Origin: Hydractinia symbiolongicarpus
Lineage: Eukaryota; Cnidaria; Hydrozoa; Anthoathecata; Hydractiniidae
Direction: 5' to 3'
Assembly (NCBI RefSeq): GCF_029227915.1
Contig: NC_079884.1
Location: 31,126,001 to 31,190,000 of the forward strand
DNA length: 64,000 bases
Positions 35,650-47,930 of this stretch are shown one piece after another (positions within the stretch are counted from its first letter, which is position 1; each line of letters starts with the position of its first letter). Made by a program: the position numbers and the translations under genes. The notes beneath the pieces are model-generated. The model worked only from the letters and a program-made list of their open reading frames with translations, was not told the origin of the DNA and searched no databases.

Positions 35650-38483
35650 CCGAACGATTTTTTAAATTATTTTTTCACCACTAAAACGCATGAGACTTGT
35701 AGTTTTCAAAAATGTTTTCATTTTTGATGAGACGCTGAATAAAAGAAGTTTAATCGCCGGCAAACGAAAACCCGCCATTTCCCGTAAACCTTGGACTCGG
35801 CCCGTATAGTCAAAAGTATACAAAGAAAGTACCCAGGGAGTAAACTCATTTCCCGAACGATTTTTTATATTATTTTTTTACCACTAAACGCATGAGACTT
35901 GTAGTTTTCAAAAATGTTTTTATATTTGATGGGACACTGAATAAAAGAAGTTTAATCGCCGGCAAACGAAAATCAGCGATTTCCCGTAAATCCCGGTCTT
36001 GGCCCGTATAGTCGAATGTATACAAAGAAAGTACCCAGGGAGTAAATTCATTTCCCGAACGATTTTTTAAATTATTTTTCACCACTAAAACGCATGAGAC
36101 TTGTAGTTTTAAAAAATGTTTTCATTTTTGATGAGACGTTAGTGAAAGTGGTTTAATAGCCGGCAAACGAAAACCCGTGATTTCCTGTAAATCCCGGGCT
36201 TGGCCCGTATAGTCGAATGTATACAAAGAAAGTACCCTGTGAGTAAACTCATTTCCAAAACGATTTTTTAAATTATCTTTTCACCACTAAAACGCATGAG
36301 ACTTGTAGTTTTCAAAAATGTTTTCATTTTTGATGAGACGTTGAATAAAAGAAGTTTAATCGCCGGCAAACGAAAACGCGTGATTTCCCGTGAATCCCGG
36401 ACTCGGCCCGTATAGTCAAAAGTATACAAAGAAAGTACCCAGGTAGTAAACTCATTTCCCGAACGATTTTTTAAATTATATTTTCACCACTAAAACGTAT
36501 GAGACTTGTAGTTTTCAAAAATGTTTTCATTTTTGATGAGACGTTAGTGAAAGTGGTTTAATCGCTGGCAAACGAAAACCCGCGATTTCCCGTAAATCCC
36601 TGGCTTGGCCCGTTTAGTCGAATGTATACAAAGAAAGTACCCTGTGAGTAAACTCATTTCCAAAACGATTTTTTAAATTATTATTTCACCACTAAAGCCC
36701 ATGAGACTTGTAGTTTTCAGAAATGTTTTCATTTTTGATGAGACGCTTAGTGAATGTGGTTTAATAGCCGGCAAACGAAAACCCGTGATTTCCTGTAAAT
36801 CCCGGGCTTGGCCCGTATAGTCGAATGTATACAAAGAACGTACCCTGTGAGTAAACTCATTTCCAAAACGATTTTTTAAATTATCTTTTCACCACTAAAA
36901 CGCATGAGACTTGTAGTTTTCAAAAATGTTTTCATTTTTGATGAGACGTTGAATAAAGGAAGTTTAATCGCCGGCAAACGAAAACGCGCGATTTTCCGTG
37001 AATCCCGGACTCGGCCCGTATAGTCAAAAGTATACAAAGAAAGTACCCAGGGAGTAAACTCATTTCCCGAACGATTTTTTAAATTATTTTTTCACCACTA
37101 AAACGCATGAGACTTGTAGTTTTCAAAAATGTTTTCATTTTTGATGAGACGCTGAATAAAAGAAGTTTAATCGCCGGCAAACGAAAACCCGCCATTTCCC
37201 GTAAACCTTGGACTCGGCCCGTATAGTCAAAAGTATACAAAGAAAGTACCCAGGGAGTAAACTCATTTCCCGAACGATTTTTTATATTATTTTTTTACCA
37301 CTAAACGCATGAGACTTGTAGTTTTCAAAAATGTTTTTATATTTGATGGGACACTGAATAAAAGAAGTTTAATCGCCGGCAAACGAAAATCCGCGATTTC
37401 CCGTAAATCCCGGTCTTGGCCCGTATAGTCGAATGTATACAAAGAAAGTACCCAGGGAGTAAATTCATTTCCCGAACGATTTTTTAAATTATTTTTCACC
37501 ACTAAAACGCATGAGACTGGTAGTTTTAAAAAATGTTTTCATTTTTGATGAGACGTTAGTGAAAGTGGTTTAATAGCCGGCAAACGAAAACCCGTGATTT
37601 CCTGTAAATCCCGGGCTTGGCCCGTATAGTCGAATGTATACAAAGAAAGTACCCTGTGAGTAAACTCATTTCCAAAACGATTTTTTAAATTATCTTTTCA
37701 CCACTAAAACGCATGAGACTTGTAGTTTTCAAAAATGTTTTCATTTTTGATGAGACGTTGAATAAAAGAAGTTTAATCGACGGCAAACGAAAATGCGTGA
37801 TTTCCCGTGAATCCCGGACTCGGCCCGTATAGTCAAAAGTATACAAAGAAAGTACCCAGGTAGTAAACTCATTTCCCGAACGATTTTTTAAATTATATTT
37901 TCACCACTAAAACGCATGAGACTTGTAGTTTTCAAAAATGTTTTCATTTTTGATGAGACGTTAGTGAAAGTGGTTTAATCGCTGGCAAACGAAAACCCGC
38001 GATTTCCCGTAAATCCCTGGCTTGGCCCGTTTAGTCGAATGTATACAAAGAAAGTACCCTGTGAGTAAACTCATTTCCAAAACGATTTTTTAAATTATTA
38101 TTTCACCACTAAAGCCCATGAGACTTGTAGTTTTCAGAAATGTTTTCATTTTTGATGAGACGCTTAGTGAATGTGGTTTAATAGCCGGCAAACGAAAACC
38201 CGTGATTTCCTGTAAATCCCGGGCTTGGCCCGTATAGTCGAATGTATACAAAGAAAGTACCCTGTGAGTAAACTCATTTCCAAAACGATTTTTTAAATTA
38301 TCTTTTCACCACTAAAACGCATGAGACTTGTAGTTTTCAAAAATGTTTTCATTTTTGATGAGACGTTGAATAAAGGAAGTTTAATCGCCGGCAAACGAAA
38401 ACGCGCGATTTCCCGTGAATCCCGGACTCGGCCCGTATAGTCAAAAGTATACAAAGAAAGTACCCAGGTAGTAAACTCATTTC
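35650..38483 (+). repeat. HOR: 1,417-bp heptamer, two copies
   Basis: Matching segments begin near 35,650 and 37,067. TATATTATTTTTTTACCAC, CATTTCCCGTAAACCTTGG and the GTGAATGTGG monomer repeat in the same order 1,417-1,420 bp apart. Copies differ at single bases such as AATCAGCG versus AATCCGCG. Confidence 0.75.
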
Positions 38484-40435
38484 CCGAACGATTTTTTAAA
38501 TTATATTTTCACCACTAAAACGCATGAGACTTGTAGTTTCCAGAAATGCTTTCATTTTTGATTAGACGCTTAGTGAAAGTGGTTTAATCGCCGGCAAACG
38601 AAAACCCGCGATTTCCCGTAAATCCCGGGCTTGGCCCGTTTAGTCGAATGTATACAAAGAAAGTACCCTGTGAGTACACTCATTTCCAGAACGATTTTTT
38701 AAATTATTTTTTCACCACTAAAACGCATAAGACTTGTAGTTTTTAAAAATGTTTTCATTTTTGATGAGACGCTGAATAAAAGAAGTTTAATCGCCGGCAA
38801 ACAAAAACCCGTGATATCCCATAAATCCCGGGCTTGGCCCGTATAGTCAAAAGTATCCAAAAAAGTACCCAGGGAGTAAATTCATTTCCCGAACGATTTT
38901 TTAAATTATTTTTCACCACTAAAACGCATGAGACTTGTAGTTTTCAAAAATGTTTTCATTTTTGATGAGACGCTGAATAAAAGAAGTTTAATCGCCGGCA
39001 AACGAACACCTGTGATTTCCCGTAAATTCCGGGCTTGGCCAGTAGAGTCGAATGTATACAAAGAGAGTACCCAGGGAGTAAACTCATTTCCCGAACGATT
39101 TTTCAAATTTTTTTTTCACCACTAAAACGCATGAGACTTGTAGTTTTCAAAAATGTTTTCATTTTTGATGAGACGTATAATGAAAGAGGTTTAATCGCCG
39201 GCAAATGAAAACCCGCCATTTCCCGTAAACCTTGGACTCGGCCCGTATAGTCAAAAGTATACAAAGAAAGTACCCAGGGAGTAAACTCATTTCCCGAACG
39301 ATTTTTTATATTATTTTTACCACTAAACGCATGAGACTTGTAGTTTTCAAAAATGTTTTCATATTTGATGGGACACTAAATAAAAGAAGTTTAATCGCCG
39401 GCAAACGAACGCCTGCGATTTCCCGTAAATCCCGGACTCGGCCCGTATAGTCAAAAGTATACAAAGAAAGTACCCAGGGAGTAAACTCATTTCCCGAACG
39501 TTTTTTTAAATTATTTTTTCACCACTAAAACGCATGAGACTTGTAGTTTTTAAAAATGTTTTCACTTTTGATGAGACGCCTAATGAAAGAGGTTTAATCG
39601 CCGGCAAACGAAATCCCGCGATTTCCCGTAAATCCCGGACTCGGCCCGTATAGTCAAAAGTATACAAAGAAAGTACCCAGGGAGTAAACTCATTTCCCGA
39701 ACGTTTTTTTAAATTATTTTTTCACCACTAAAACGCATGAGACTTGTAGTTTTTAAAAATGTTTTCACTTTTGATGAGACGCCTAATGAAAGAGGTTTAA
39801 TCGCCGGCAAACGAAATCCCGCGATTTCCCGTAAATCCCGGGCTTGGCCCGTATAGTCGAATGTATACAAAGAAAGTACCCTGTGAGTAAACTCATTTCC
39901 AGAACGATTTTTTAAATTATTTTTTCACTACTAAAACGCATAAAACTTGTAGTTTTTAAAAATGTTTTCATTTTTGATGAGACGCTGAATAAAAGAAGTT
40001 TAATCGCCGGCAAACGAAAACCCGCAATATCCCGTAAATCCCGGGCTTGGCCCGTATAGTCAAAAGTTTCCAAAAAAGTACCCAGGGAGTAAATTCATTT
40101 CCCGAACGATTTTTTAAATTATTTTTCACCACTAAAACGCATGAGACTTGTAGTTTTCAAAAATGTTTTCATTTTTGATGAGACGCTGAATAAAAGAAGT
40201 TTAATCGCCGGCAAACGAACACCTGCGATTTACCGTAAATCCCGGGCTTGGCCCGTATAGTCGAATGTATACAAAGAAAGTACCCTGTGAGTAAACTCAT
40301 TTCCAGAACGATTTTTTAAATTATTTTTTCACCACTAAAACGCATAAGACTTGTAGTTTTTAAAAATGTTTTCATTTTTGATGAGACGCTGAATAAAAGA
40401 AGTTTAATCGCCGGCAAACGAACACCTGCGATTTC

Positions 40436-42550
40436 CCGTAAATCCGGGGCTTGGCCCGTATAGTCGAATGTACACAAAGAAAGTACCCAGGGAGTAAACT
40501 CATTTCCCGAACGATTTTTTTAATTTTTTTTTCACCACTAAAACGCATGAGACTTGTAGTTTTCAAAAATGTTTTCATTTTTGATGAGACGCTTAATGAA
40601 AGAGGTTTAATCGCCGGCAAACGAAAACCCGCGATTTCCCGTAAATCCCGGGATTGCCCCGTGTAGTCGAATGTATACAAAGAAAGTACCCTGTGAGTAA
40701 ACTCATTTCCAGAACGATTTTTTAAATTATTTTTTCACCACTAAAACGCATGAGAATTGTAGTTTTCAAACTTGTTTTCATTTTTGTTTAGACGCTGAAT
40801 AAAAGAAGTTTAATCGCCGGCAAACGAACACCTGCGATTTCCCGTAAATCCCGGACTCGGCCCGTATAGTTAAAAGTATACAAAGAAAGTACCCAGGGAG
40901 TAAACTAATTTCACAAACGATTTTTTAAATTATTATTTCACCACTAAAGCCCATGAGACTTGTAGTTTTTAAAAATGTTTTCATTTTTGATGAGACGCTG
41001 AATAAAAGAAGTTTAATCGCCGGCAAACGAAAACCCGCGATTTCCCGTAAATCCCGGACTCGGCCCGTATAGTCAAAAGTATACAAAGAAAGTACCCAGG
41101 GAGTAAACTCATTTCCCAAACGATCTTTTAAATTATTATTTCACCACTAAAGCCCATGAGACTTGTAGTTTTTAAAAATGTTTTCATTTTTGATGAGACG
41201 CTGAATAAAAGAAGTTTAATCGCCGGCAAACGAAAACCCGCGATTTCTCGTAAATACCGGACTCGGCCCGTATGGTCAAAAGTATACAAGGAAAATACCC
41301 AGTGAGTAAACTCATTTCCCGTACGAATTTTTAAATTATTTTTTCACCACTAAAACGCATGAGACTTGTAGTTTTTAAAAATGTTTTCATTTTTGATGAG
41401 ACGCTGAATAAAAGAAGTTTAATCGCCGGCAAACGAAAACCTGCGATTTCCAGTAAATCCCGGACTCGGCCCGTATAGTCAAAAGTATACAAAGAAAGTA
41501 CCCAGGGAGTAAACTCATTTCCAGAACGATTTTTTAAATTATTTTTTCACCACTAAAACGCATGAGACTTGTAGTTTTCAAAAATGTTTTCATTTTTGAT
41601 GAGACGTATAATGAAAGAAGTTTAATCGCCGGCAAACGAAAACCCGGGATTTCCTGTAATTCCCGGGATTGGCCCGTATAGTCGAATGTATACAAAGAAA
41701 GTACCCTGTGAGTAAACTCATTTCCAGAACGATTTTTTAAATTATTTTTTCACCACTAAAACGCATAAGACTTGTAGTTTTTAAAAATGTTTTCATTTTT
41801 GATGAGACGCTGAATAAAAGAAGTTTAATCGCCGGCAAACGAAAACCCGCAATTTCCCGTAAATCCCGGGCTTGGCCCGTATAGTCAAAAGTATACAAAG
41901 AAAGTACCCAGGGAGTAAACTCATTTCCCGAACGACTTTTTAAATTATTTTTTCACCACTAAAACGCATGAGACTTGTAGTTTTCAAAAATGTTTTCATT
42001 TTTGATGAGAGGCTGAATAAAAGAAGTTTATTCGCCGGCAAACGAAAACCCGCCATTTCCCGTAAACCTTGGACTCGGCCCGTATAGTCAAAAGTATACA
42101 AAGAAAGTACCCAGGGAGTAAACTCATTTCCCGAACGATTTTTTATATTATTTTTTTACCACTAAACGCATGAGACTTGTAGTTTTCAAAAATGTTTTCA
42201 TATTTGATGGGACACTAAATAAAAGAAGTTTAATCGCCAGCAAACGAAAATCCGCGATTTCCCGTAAATCCCGGGCTTGGCCCGTATAGTCGAATGTATA
42301 CAAAGAAAGTACCCAGGGAGTAAATTCATTTCCCGAACGATTTTTTAAATTATTTTTCACCACTAAAACGCATGAGACTTGTAGTTTTCAAAAATGTTTT
42401 CATTTTTGATGAGACGCTGAATAAAAGAAGTTTAATCGCCGGCAAACGAACACCTGCGATTTACCGTAAATCCCGGGCTTGGCCCGTATAGTCGAATGTA
42501 TACAAAGAAAGTACCCTGCGAGTAAACTCATTTCCAGAACGATTTTTTAA
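40436..42550 (+). repeat. About 2.1-kb array block, copy 1 of a long-range duplication
   Basis: This block matches 60,163-62,277 at an offset of 19,726-19,727 bp. Private variants line up: GGATTGCCCC at 40,651 and 60,378, GAGACGTATA at 41,601 and 61,328, and TTTTATATTA at 42,141 and 61,867. The match is lost near 42,550, where this copy has the CACTAAA deletion monomer. Confidence 0.75.
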
Positions 42551-42554
42551 ATTA

Positions 42555-42585
42555 TTTTTCACCACTAAATAAAAGAAGTTTAATC
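42555..42585 (+). repeat. Monomer deleted by 53 bp between CACTAAA repeats
   Basis: TTTTTCACCACTAAATAAAAG joins two CACTAAA copies that in neighbouring intact monomers lie 53 bp apart (42,712 and 42,765). The loss removes the GAGACTTGTAG and T/A tract region. The same junction is at 44,532 and 63,702. Confidence 0.8.
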
Positions 42586-44524
42586 GCCGGCAAACGAAAA
42601 CCCGCCATTTCCCGTAAACCTTGGACTCGGCCCGTATAGTCAAAAGTATACAAAGAAAGTACCCAGGGAGTAAACTCATTTCCCGAACGATTTTTTATAT
42701 TATTTTTTTACCACTAAACGCACGAGACTTGTAGTTTTCAAAAATGTTTTCATATTTGATGGGACACTAAATAAAAGAAGTTTAATCGCCGGCAAACGAA
42801 AATCCGCGATTTACCGTAAATCCCGGGCTTGGCCCGTATAGTCGAATGTATACAAAGAAAGTACCCTGTGAGTAAACTCATTTCCAGAACGATTTTTTAA
42901 ATTATTTTTTCACTACTAAAACGCATAAGACTTGTAGTTTTTAAAAATGTTTTCATTTTTGATGAGATGCTGAATAAAAGAAGTTTAATCGCCGGCAAAC
43001 GAAAACCCGCAATATCCCGTAAATCCCGGGCTTGGCCCGTATAGTCAAAAGTTTCCAAAAAAGTACCCAGGGAGTAAATTCATTTCCCGAACGATTTTTT
43101 AAATTATTTCTCACCACCAAAACGCATGAGACTTGTAGTTTTCAAAAATGTTTTCATTTTTGATGAGACGCTGAATAAAAGAAGTTTAATCGCCGGCAAA
43201 CGAACACCTGCGATTTACCGTAAATCCCGGGCTTGGCCCGTATAGTCGAATGTATACAAAGAAAGTACCCTGTGAGTAAACTCATTTCCAGAACGATTTT
43301 TTAAATTATTTTTTCACCACTAAAACGCATAAGACTTGTAGTTTTTAAAAATGTTTTCATTTTTGATGAGACGCTGAATAAAAGAAGTTTAATCGCCGGC
43401 AAACGTACACCTGCGATTTCCCGTAAATCCCGGACTCGGCCCGTATAGTGAAAAGTATACAAAGAAAGTACCCAGGGAGTAAACTCATTTCCCGAACGAT
43501 TTTTTAAATTATTTTTTCACCACTAAAACGCATGAGACTTGTAGTTTTTAAAAATGTTTTCACTTTTGATGAGACGCCTAATGAAAGAGGTTTAATCGCC
43601 GGCAAACGAAATCCCGCGATTTCCCGTAAATCCGGGGCTTGGCCCGTATAGTCGAATGTATACAAAGAAAGTACCCAGGAAGTAAACTCATTTCCCGAAC
43701 GATTTTTTAAATTATTTTTTCACCACTAAAACGCATGAGACTTGTAGTTTTCAAAAATGTTTTTATTTTTGATGAGACGTATAATGAAAGAGGTTTAATC
43801 GCCGGCAAACGAAAACCCGGGATTTCCTGTAATTCCCGGGATTGGCCCGTATAGTCGAATGTATACAAAGAAAGTACCCTGTGAGTAAACTCATTTCCAG
43901 AACGATTTTTTAAATTATTTTTTCACCACTAAAACGCATAAGACTTGTAGTTTTTAAAAATGTTTTCATTTTTGATGAGACGCTGAATAAAAGAAGTTTA
44001 ATCGCCGGCAAACGAAAACCCGCCATTTCCCGTAAACCTTGGACTCGGCCCGTATAGTCAAAAGTATACAAAGAAAGTACCCAGGGAGTAAACTCATTTC
44101 CCGAACGATTTTTTATATTATTTTTTTACCACTAAACGCATGAGACTTGTAGTTTTCAAAAATGTTTTCATTTTTGATGGGAAACTAAATAAAAGAAGTT
44201 TAATCGCCGGCAAACGAAAATCTGCGATTTCCCGTAAATCCCGGGCTTGGCCCGTATAGTCGAATGTATACAAAGAAAGTACCCAGGGAGTAAATTCATT
44301 TCCCGAACGATTTTTTAAATTATTTTTCACCACTAAAACGCATGAGACTTGTAGTTTTCAAAAATGTTTTCATTTTTGATGAGACGCTGAATAAAAGAAG
44401 TTTAATCGCCGGCAAACGAACACCTGCGATTTACCGTAAATCCCGGGCTTGGCCCGTATAGTCGAATGTATACAAAGAAAGTACCCTGTGAGTAAACTCA
44501 TTTCCAGAACGATTTTTTAAATTA

Positions 44525-44555
44525 TTTTTCACCACTAAATAAAAGAAGTTTAATC
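44525..44555 (+). repeat. 53-bp deletion monomer, second copy
   Basis: Same CACTAAATAAAAG junction as 42,562, inside the downstream duplicated segment. Confidence 0.8.
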
Positions 44556-45099
44556 GCCGGCAAACGAAAACCCGCCATTTCCCGTAAACCTTGGACTCGG
44601 CCCGTATAGTCAAAAGTATACAAAGAAAGTACCCAGGGAGTAAACTCATTTCCCGAACGATTTTTTATATTATTTTTTTACCACTAAACGCACGAGACTT
44701 GTAGTTTTCAAAAATGTTTTCATATTTGATGGGACACTAAATAAAAGAAGTTTAATCGCCGGCAAACGAAAATCCGCGATTTACCGTAAATCCCGGGCTT
44801 GGCCCGTATAGTCGAATGTATACAAAGAAAGTACCCTGTGAGTAAACTCATTTCCAGAACGATTTTTTAAATTATTTTTTCACCACTAAAACGCATGAGA
44901 CTTGTAGTTTTCAAACTTGTTTTCATTTTTGTTGAGACGCTGAATAAAAGAAGTTTAATCGCCGGCAAACGAACACCTGCGATTTCCCGTAAATCCCGAA
45001 CTCGGCCCGTATCGTCAAATGTATACAAAGAAAGTACCCAGGAAGTAAACTAATTTCACAAACGATTTTTTAAATTATTATTTCACCACTAAAGCCCAT

Positions 45100-47930
45100 G
45101 AGACTTGTAGTTTTTAAAAATGTTTTCATTTTTGATGAGACGCTGAATAAAAGAAGTTTAATCGCCGGCAAACGAAAACCCGCCATTTCCCGTAAATCCC
45201 GGACTCGGCCTGTATAGTCAAAAGTATACAAAGAAAGTACCCAGGGAGTAAACTCATTTCCCAAACGATCTTTTAAATTATTATTTCACCACTAAAGCCC
45301 ATGAGACTTGTAGTTTTTAAAAATGTTTTCATTTTTGATGAGACGCTGAATAAAAGAAGTTTAATCGCCGGCAAACGAAAACCCGCGATTTCTCGTAAAT
45401 CCCGGACTCGGCCCGTATGGCCAAAAGTATACAAGGAAAATACCCAGTGAGTAAACTCATTTCCCGTACGAATTTTTAAATTATTTTTACACCACTAAAA
45501 CGCATGAGACTTGTAGTTTTTAAAAATGTTTTCATTTTTGATGAGACGCTGAATAAAAGAAGTTTAATCGCCGGCAAACGAAAACCTGCGATTTCCAGTA
45601 AATCCCGGACTCGGCCCGTATAGTCAAAAGTATACAAAGAAAGTACCCAGGGAGTAAACTCATTTCCAGAACGAATTTTTAAATTATTTTTTCACCACTT
45701 AAACGCATGAGACTTGTAGTTTTCAAAAATGTTTTCATTTTTGATGAGACGCTGAATAAAAGGAGTTTAATCGCCGGCAAACGAAAACGCTCGATTTCCC
45801 GTACATCCCGGACTCGGCCCGTATAGTCAAAAGTATACAAAGAAAGTACCCAGGGAGTAAACTCATTTCCCGAACGATTTTTTAAATTATATTTTCACCA
45901 CTAAAACGCATGAGTCTTGTAGTTTTTAGAAATGTTTTCATTTTTGATGAGACGTTAGTGAAAGTGGTTTAATAGCTGGCAAACGAAAACCCGCGATTTC
46001 CCGTAAATCCCTGGCTTGGCCCGTTTAGTCGAATGTATACAAAGAAAGTACCCTGTGAGTAAACTCATTTCCAAAACGATTTTTTAAATTATTATTTCAC
46101 CACTAAAGCCCATGAGACTTGTAGTTTTCAGAAATGTTTTCATTTTTGATGAGACGCTTAGTGAATGTGGTTTAATAGCCGGCAAACGAAAACCCGTGAT
46201 TTCCTGTAAATCCCGGGCTTGGCCCGTATAGTCGAATGTATACAAAGAAAGTACCCCGTGAGTAAACTCATTTCCAAAACGATTTTTTAAATTATCTTTT
46301 CACCACTAAAACGCATGAGACTTGTAGTTTTCAAAAATGTTTTCATATTTGATGAGACGTTGAATAAAAGAAGTTTAATAGCCGGCAAACGAAAACGCGC
46401 GATTTCCCGTGAATCCCGGACTCGGCCCGTATAGTCAAAACTATACAAAGAAAGTACCCAGGGAGTAAACTCATTTCCCGAACGATTTTTTAAATTATTT
46501 TTTCACCACTAAAACGCATAAGACTTGTAGTTTTTAAAAATGTTTTCATTTTTGATGAGACGCTGAATAAAAGAAGTTTAATCGCCGGCAAACGAAAACC
46601 CGCCATTTCCCGTAAATCCCGGACTCGGCCTGTATAGTCAAAAGTATACAAAGAAAGTACCCAGGGAGTAAACTCATTTCCCAAACGATCTTTTAAATTA
46701 TTATTTCACCACTAAAGCCCATGAGACTTGTAGTTTTTAAAAATGTTTTCATTTTTGATGAGACGCTGAATAAAAGAAGTTTAATCGCCGGCAAACGAAA
46801 ACCCGCGATTTCTCGTAAATCCCGGACTCGGCCCGTATGGCCAAAAGTATACAAGGAAAATACCCAGTGAGTAAACTCATTTCCCGTACGAATTTTTAAA
46901 TTATTTTTACACCACTAAAACGCATGAGACTTGTAGTTTTTAAAAATGTTTTCATTTTTGATGAGACGCTGAATAAAAGAAGTTTAATCGCCGGCAAACG
47001 AAAACCTGCGATTTCCAGTAAATCCCGGACTCGGCCCGTATAGTCAAAAGTATACAAAGAAAGTACCCAGGGAGTAAACTCATTTCCAGAACGAATTTTT
47101 AAATTATTTTTTCACCACTTAAACGCATGAGACTTGTAGTTTTCAAAAATGTTTTCATTTTTGATGAGACGCTGAATAAAAGGAGTTTAATCGCCGGCAA
47201 ACGAAAACGCTCGATTTCCCGTACATCCCGGACTCGGCCCGTATAGTCAAAAGTATACAAAGAAAGTACCCAGGGAGTAAACTCATTTCCCGAACGATTT
47301 TTTAAATTATATTTTCACCACTAAAACGCATGAGTCTTGTAGTTTTTAGAAATGTTTTCATTTTTGATGAGACGTTAGTGAAAGTGGTTTAATAGCTGGC
47401 AAACGAAAACCCGCGATTTCCCGTAAATCCCTGGCTTGGCCCGTTTAGTCGAATGTATACAAAGAAAGTACCCTGTGAGTAAACTCATTTCCAAAACGAT
47501 TTTTTAAATTATTATTTCACCACTAAAGCCCATGAGACTTGTAGTTTTCAGAAATGTTTTCATTTTTGATGAGACGCTTAGTGAATGTGGTTTAATAGCC
47601 GGCAAACGAAAACCCGTGATTTCCTGTAAATCCCGGGCTTGGCCCGTATAGTCGAATGTATACAAAGAAAGTACCCCGTGAGTAAACTCATTTCCAAAAC
47701 GATTTTTTAAATTATCTTTTCACCACTAAAACGCATGAGACTTGTAGTTTTCAAAAATGTTTTCATATTTGATGAGACGTTGAATAAAAGAAGTTTAATA
47801 GCCGGCAAACGAAAACGCGCGATTTCCCGTGAATCCCGGACTCGGCCCGTATAGTCAAAACTATACAAAGAAAGTACCCAGGGAGTAAACTCATTTCCCG
47901 AACGATTTTTTAAATTATTTTTTCACCACT
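45100..47930 (+). repeat. HOR: 1,420-bp heptamer, two copies
   Basis: The rare CATGAGTCTTGTAG variant is at 45,912 and 47,332 (GAGTC position). ATGGCCAAAAGTATACAAGG, TTTTTACACCACT and CACCACTTAAACG recur at the same offset. The copies, about 45,100-46,515 and 46,520-47,930, look nearly identical. Confidence 0.8.

Larger units (their letters stand above)
42080..44830 (+). repeat. Duplicated segments 1,970 bp apart
   Basis: About 42,080-42,860 and 44,050-44,830 share the same monomer order, including the CACTAAA deletion monomer at 42,562 and 44,532. The DNA between them has one monomer more or fewer in places, so this is not a simple tandem unit. Confidence 0.65.
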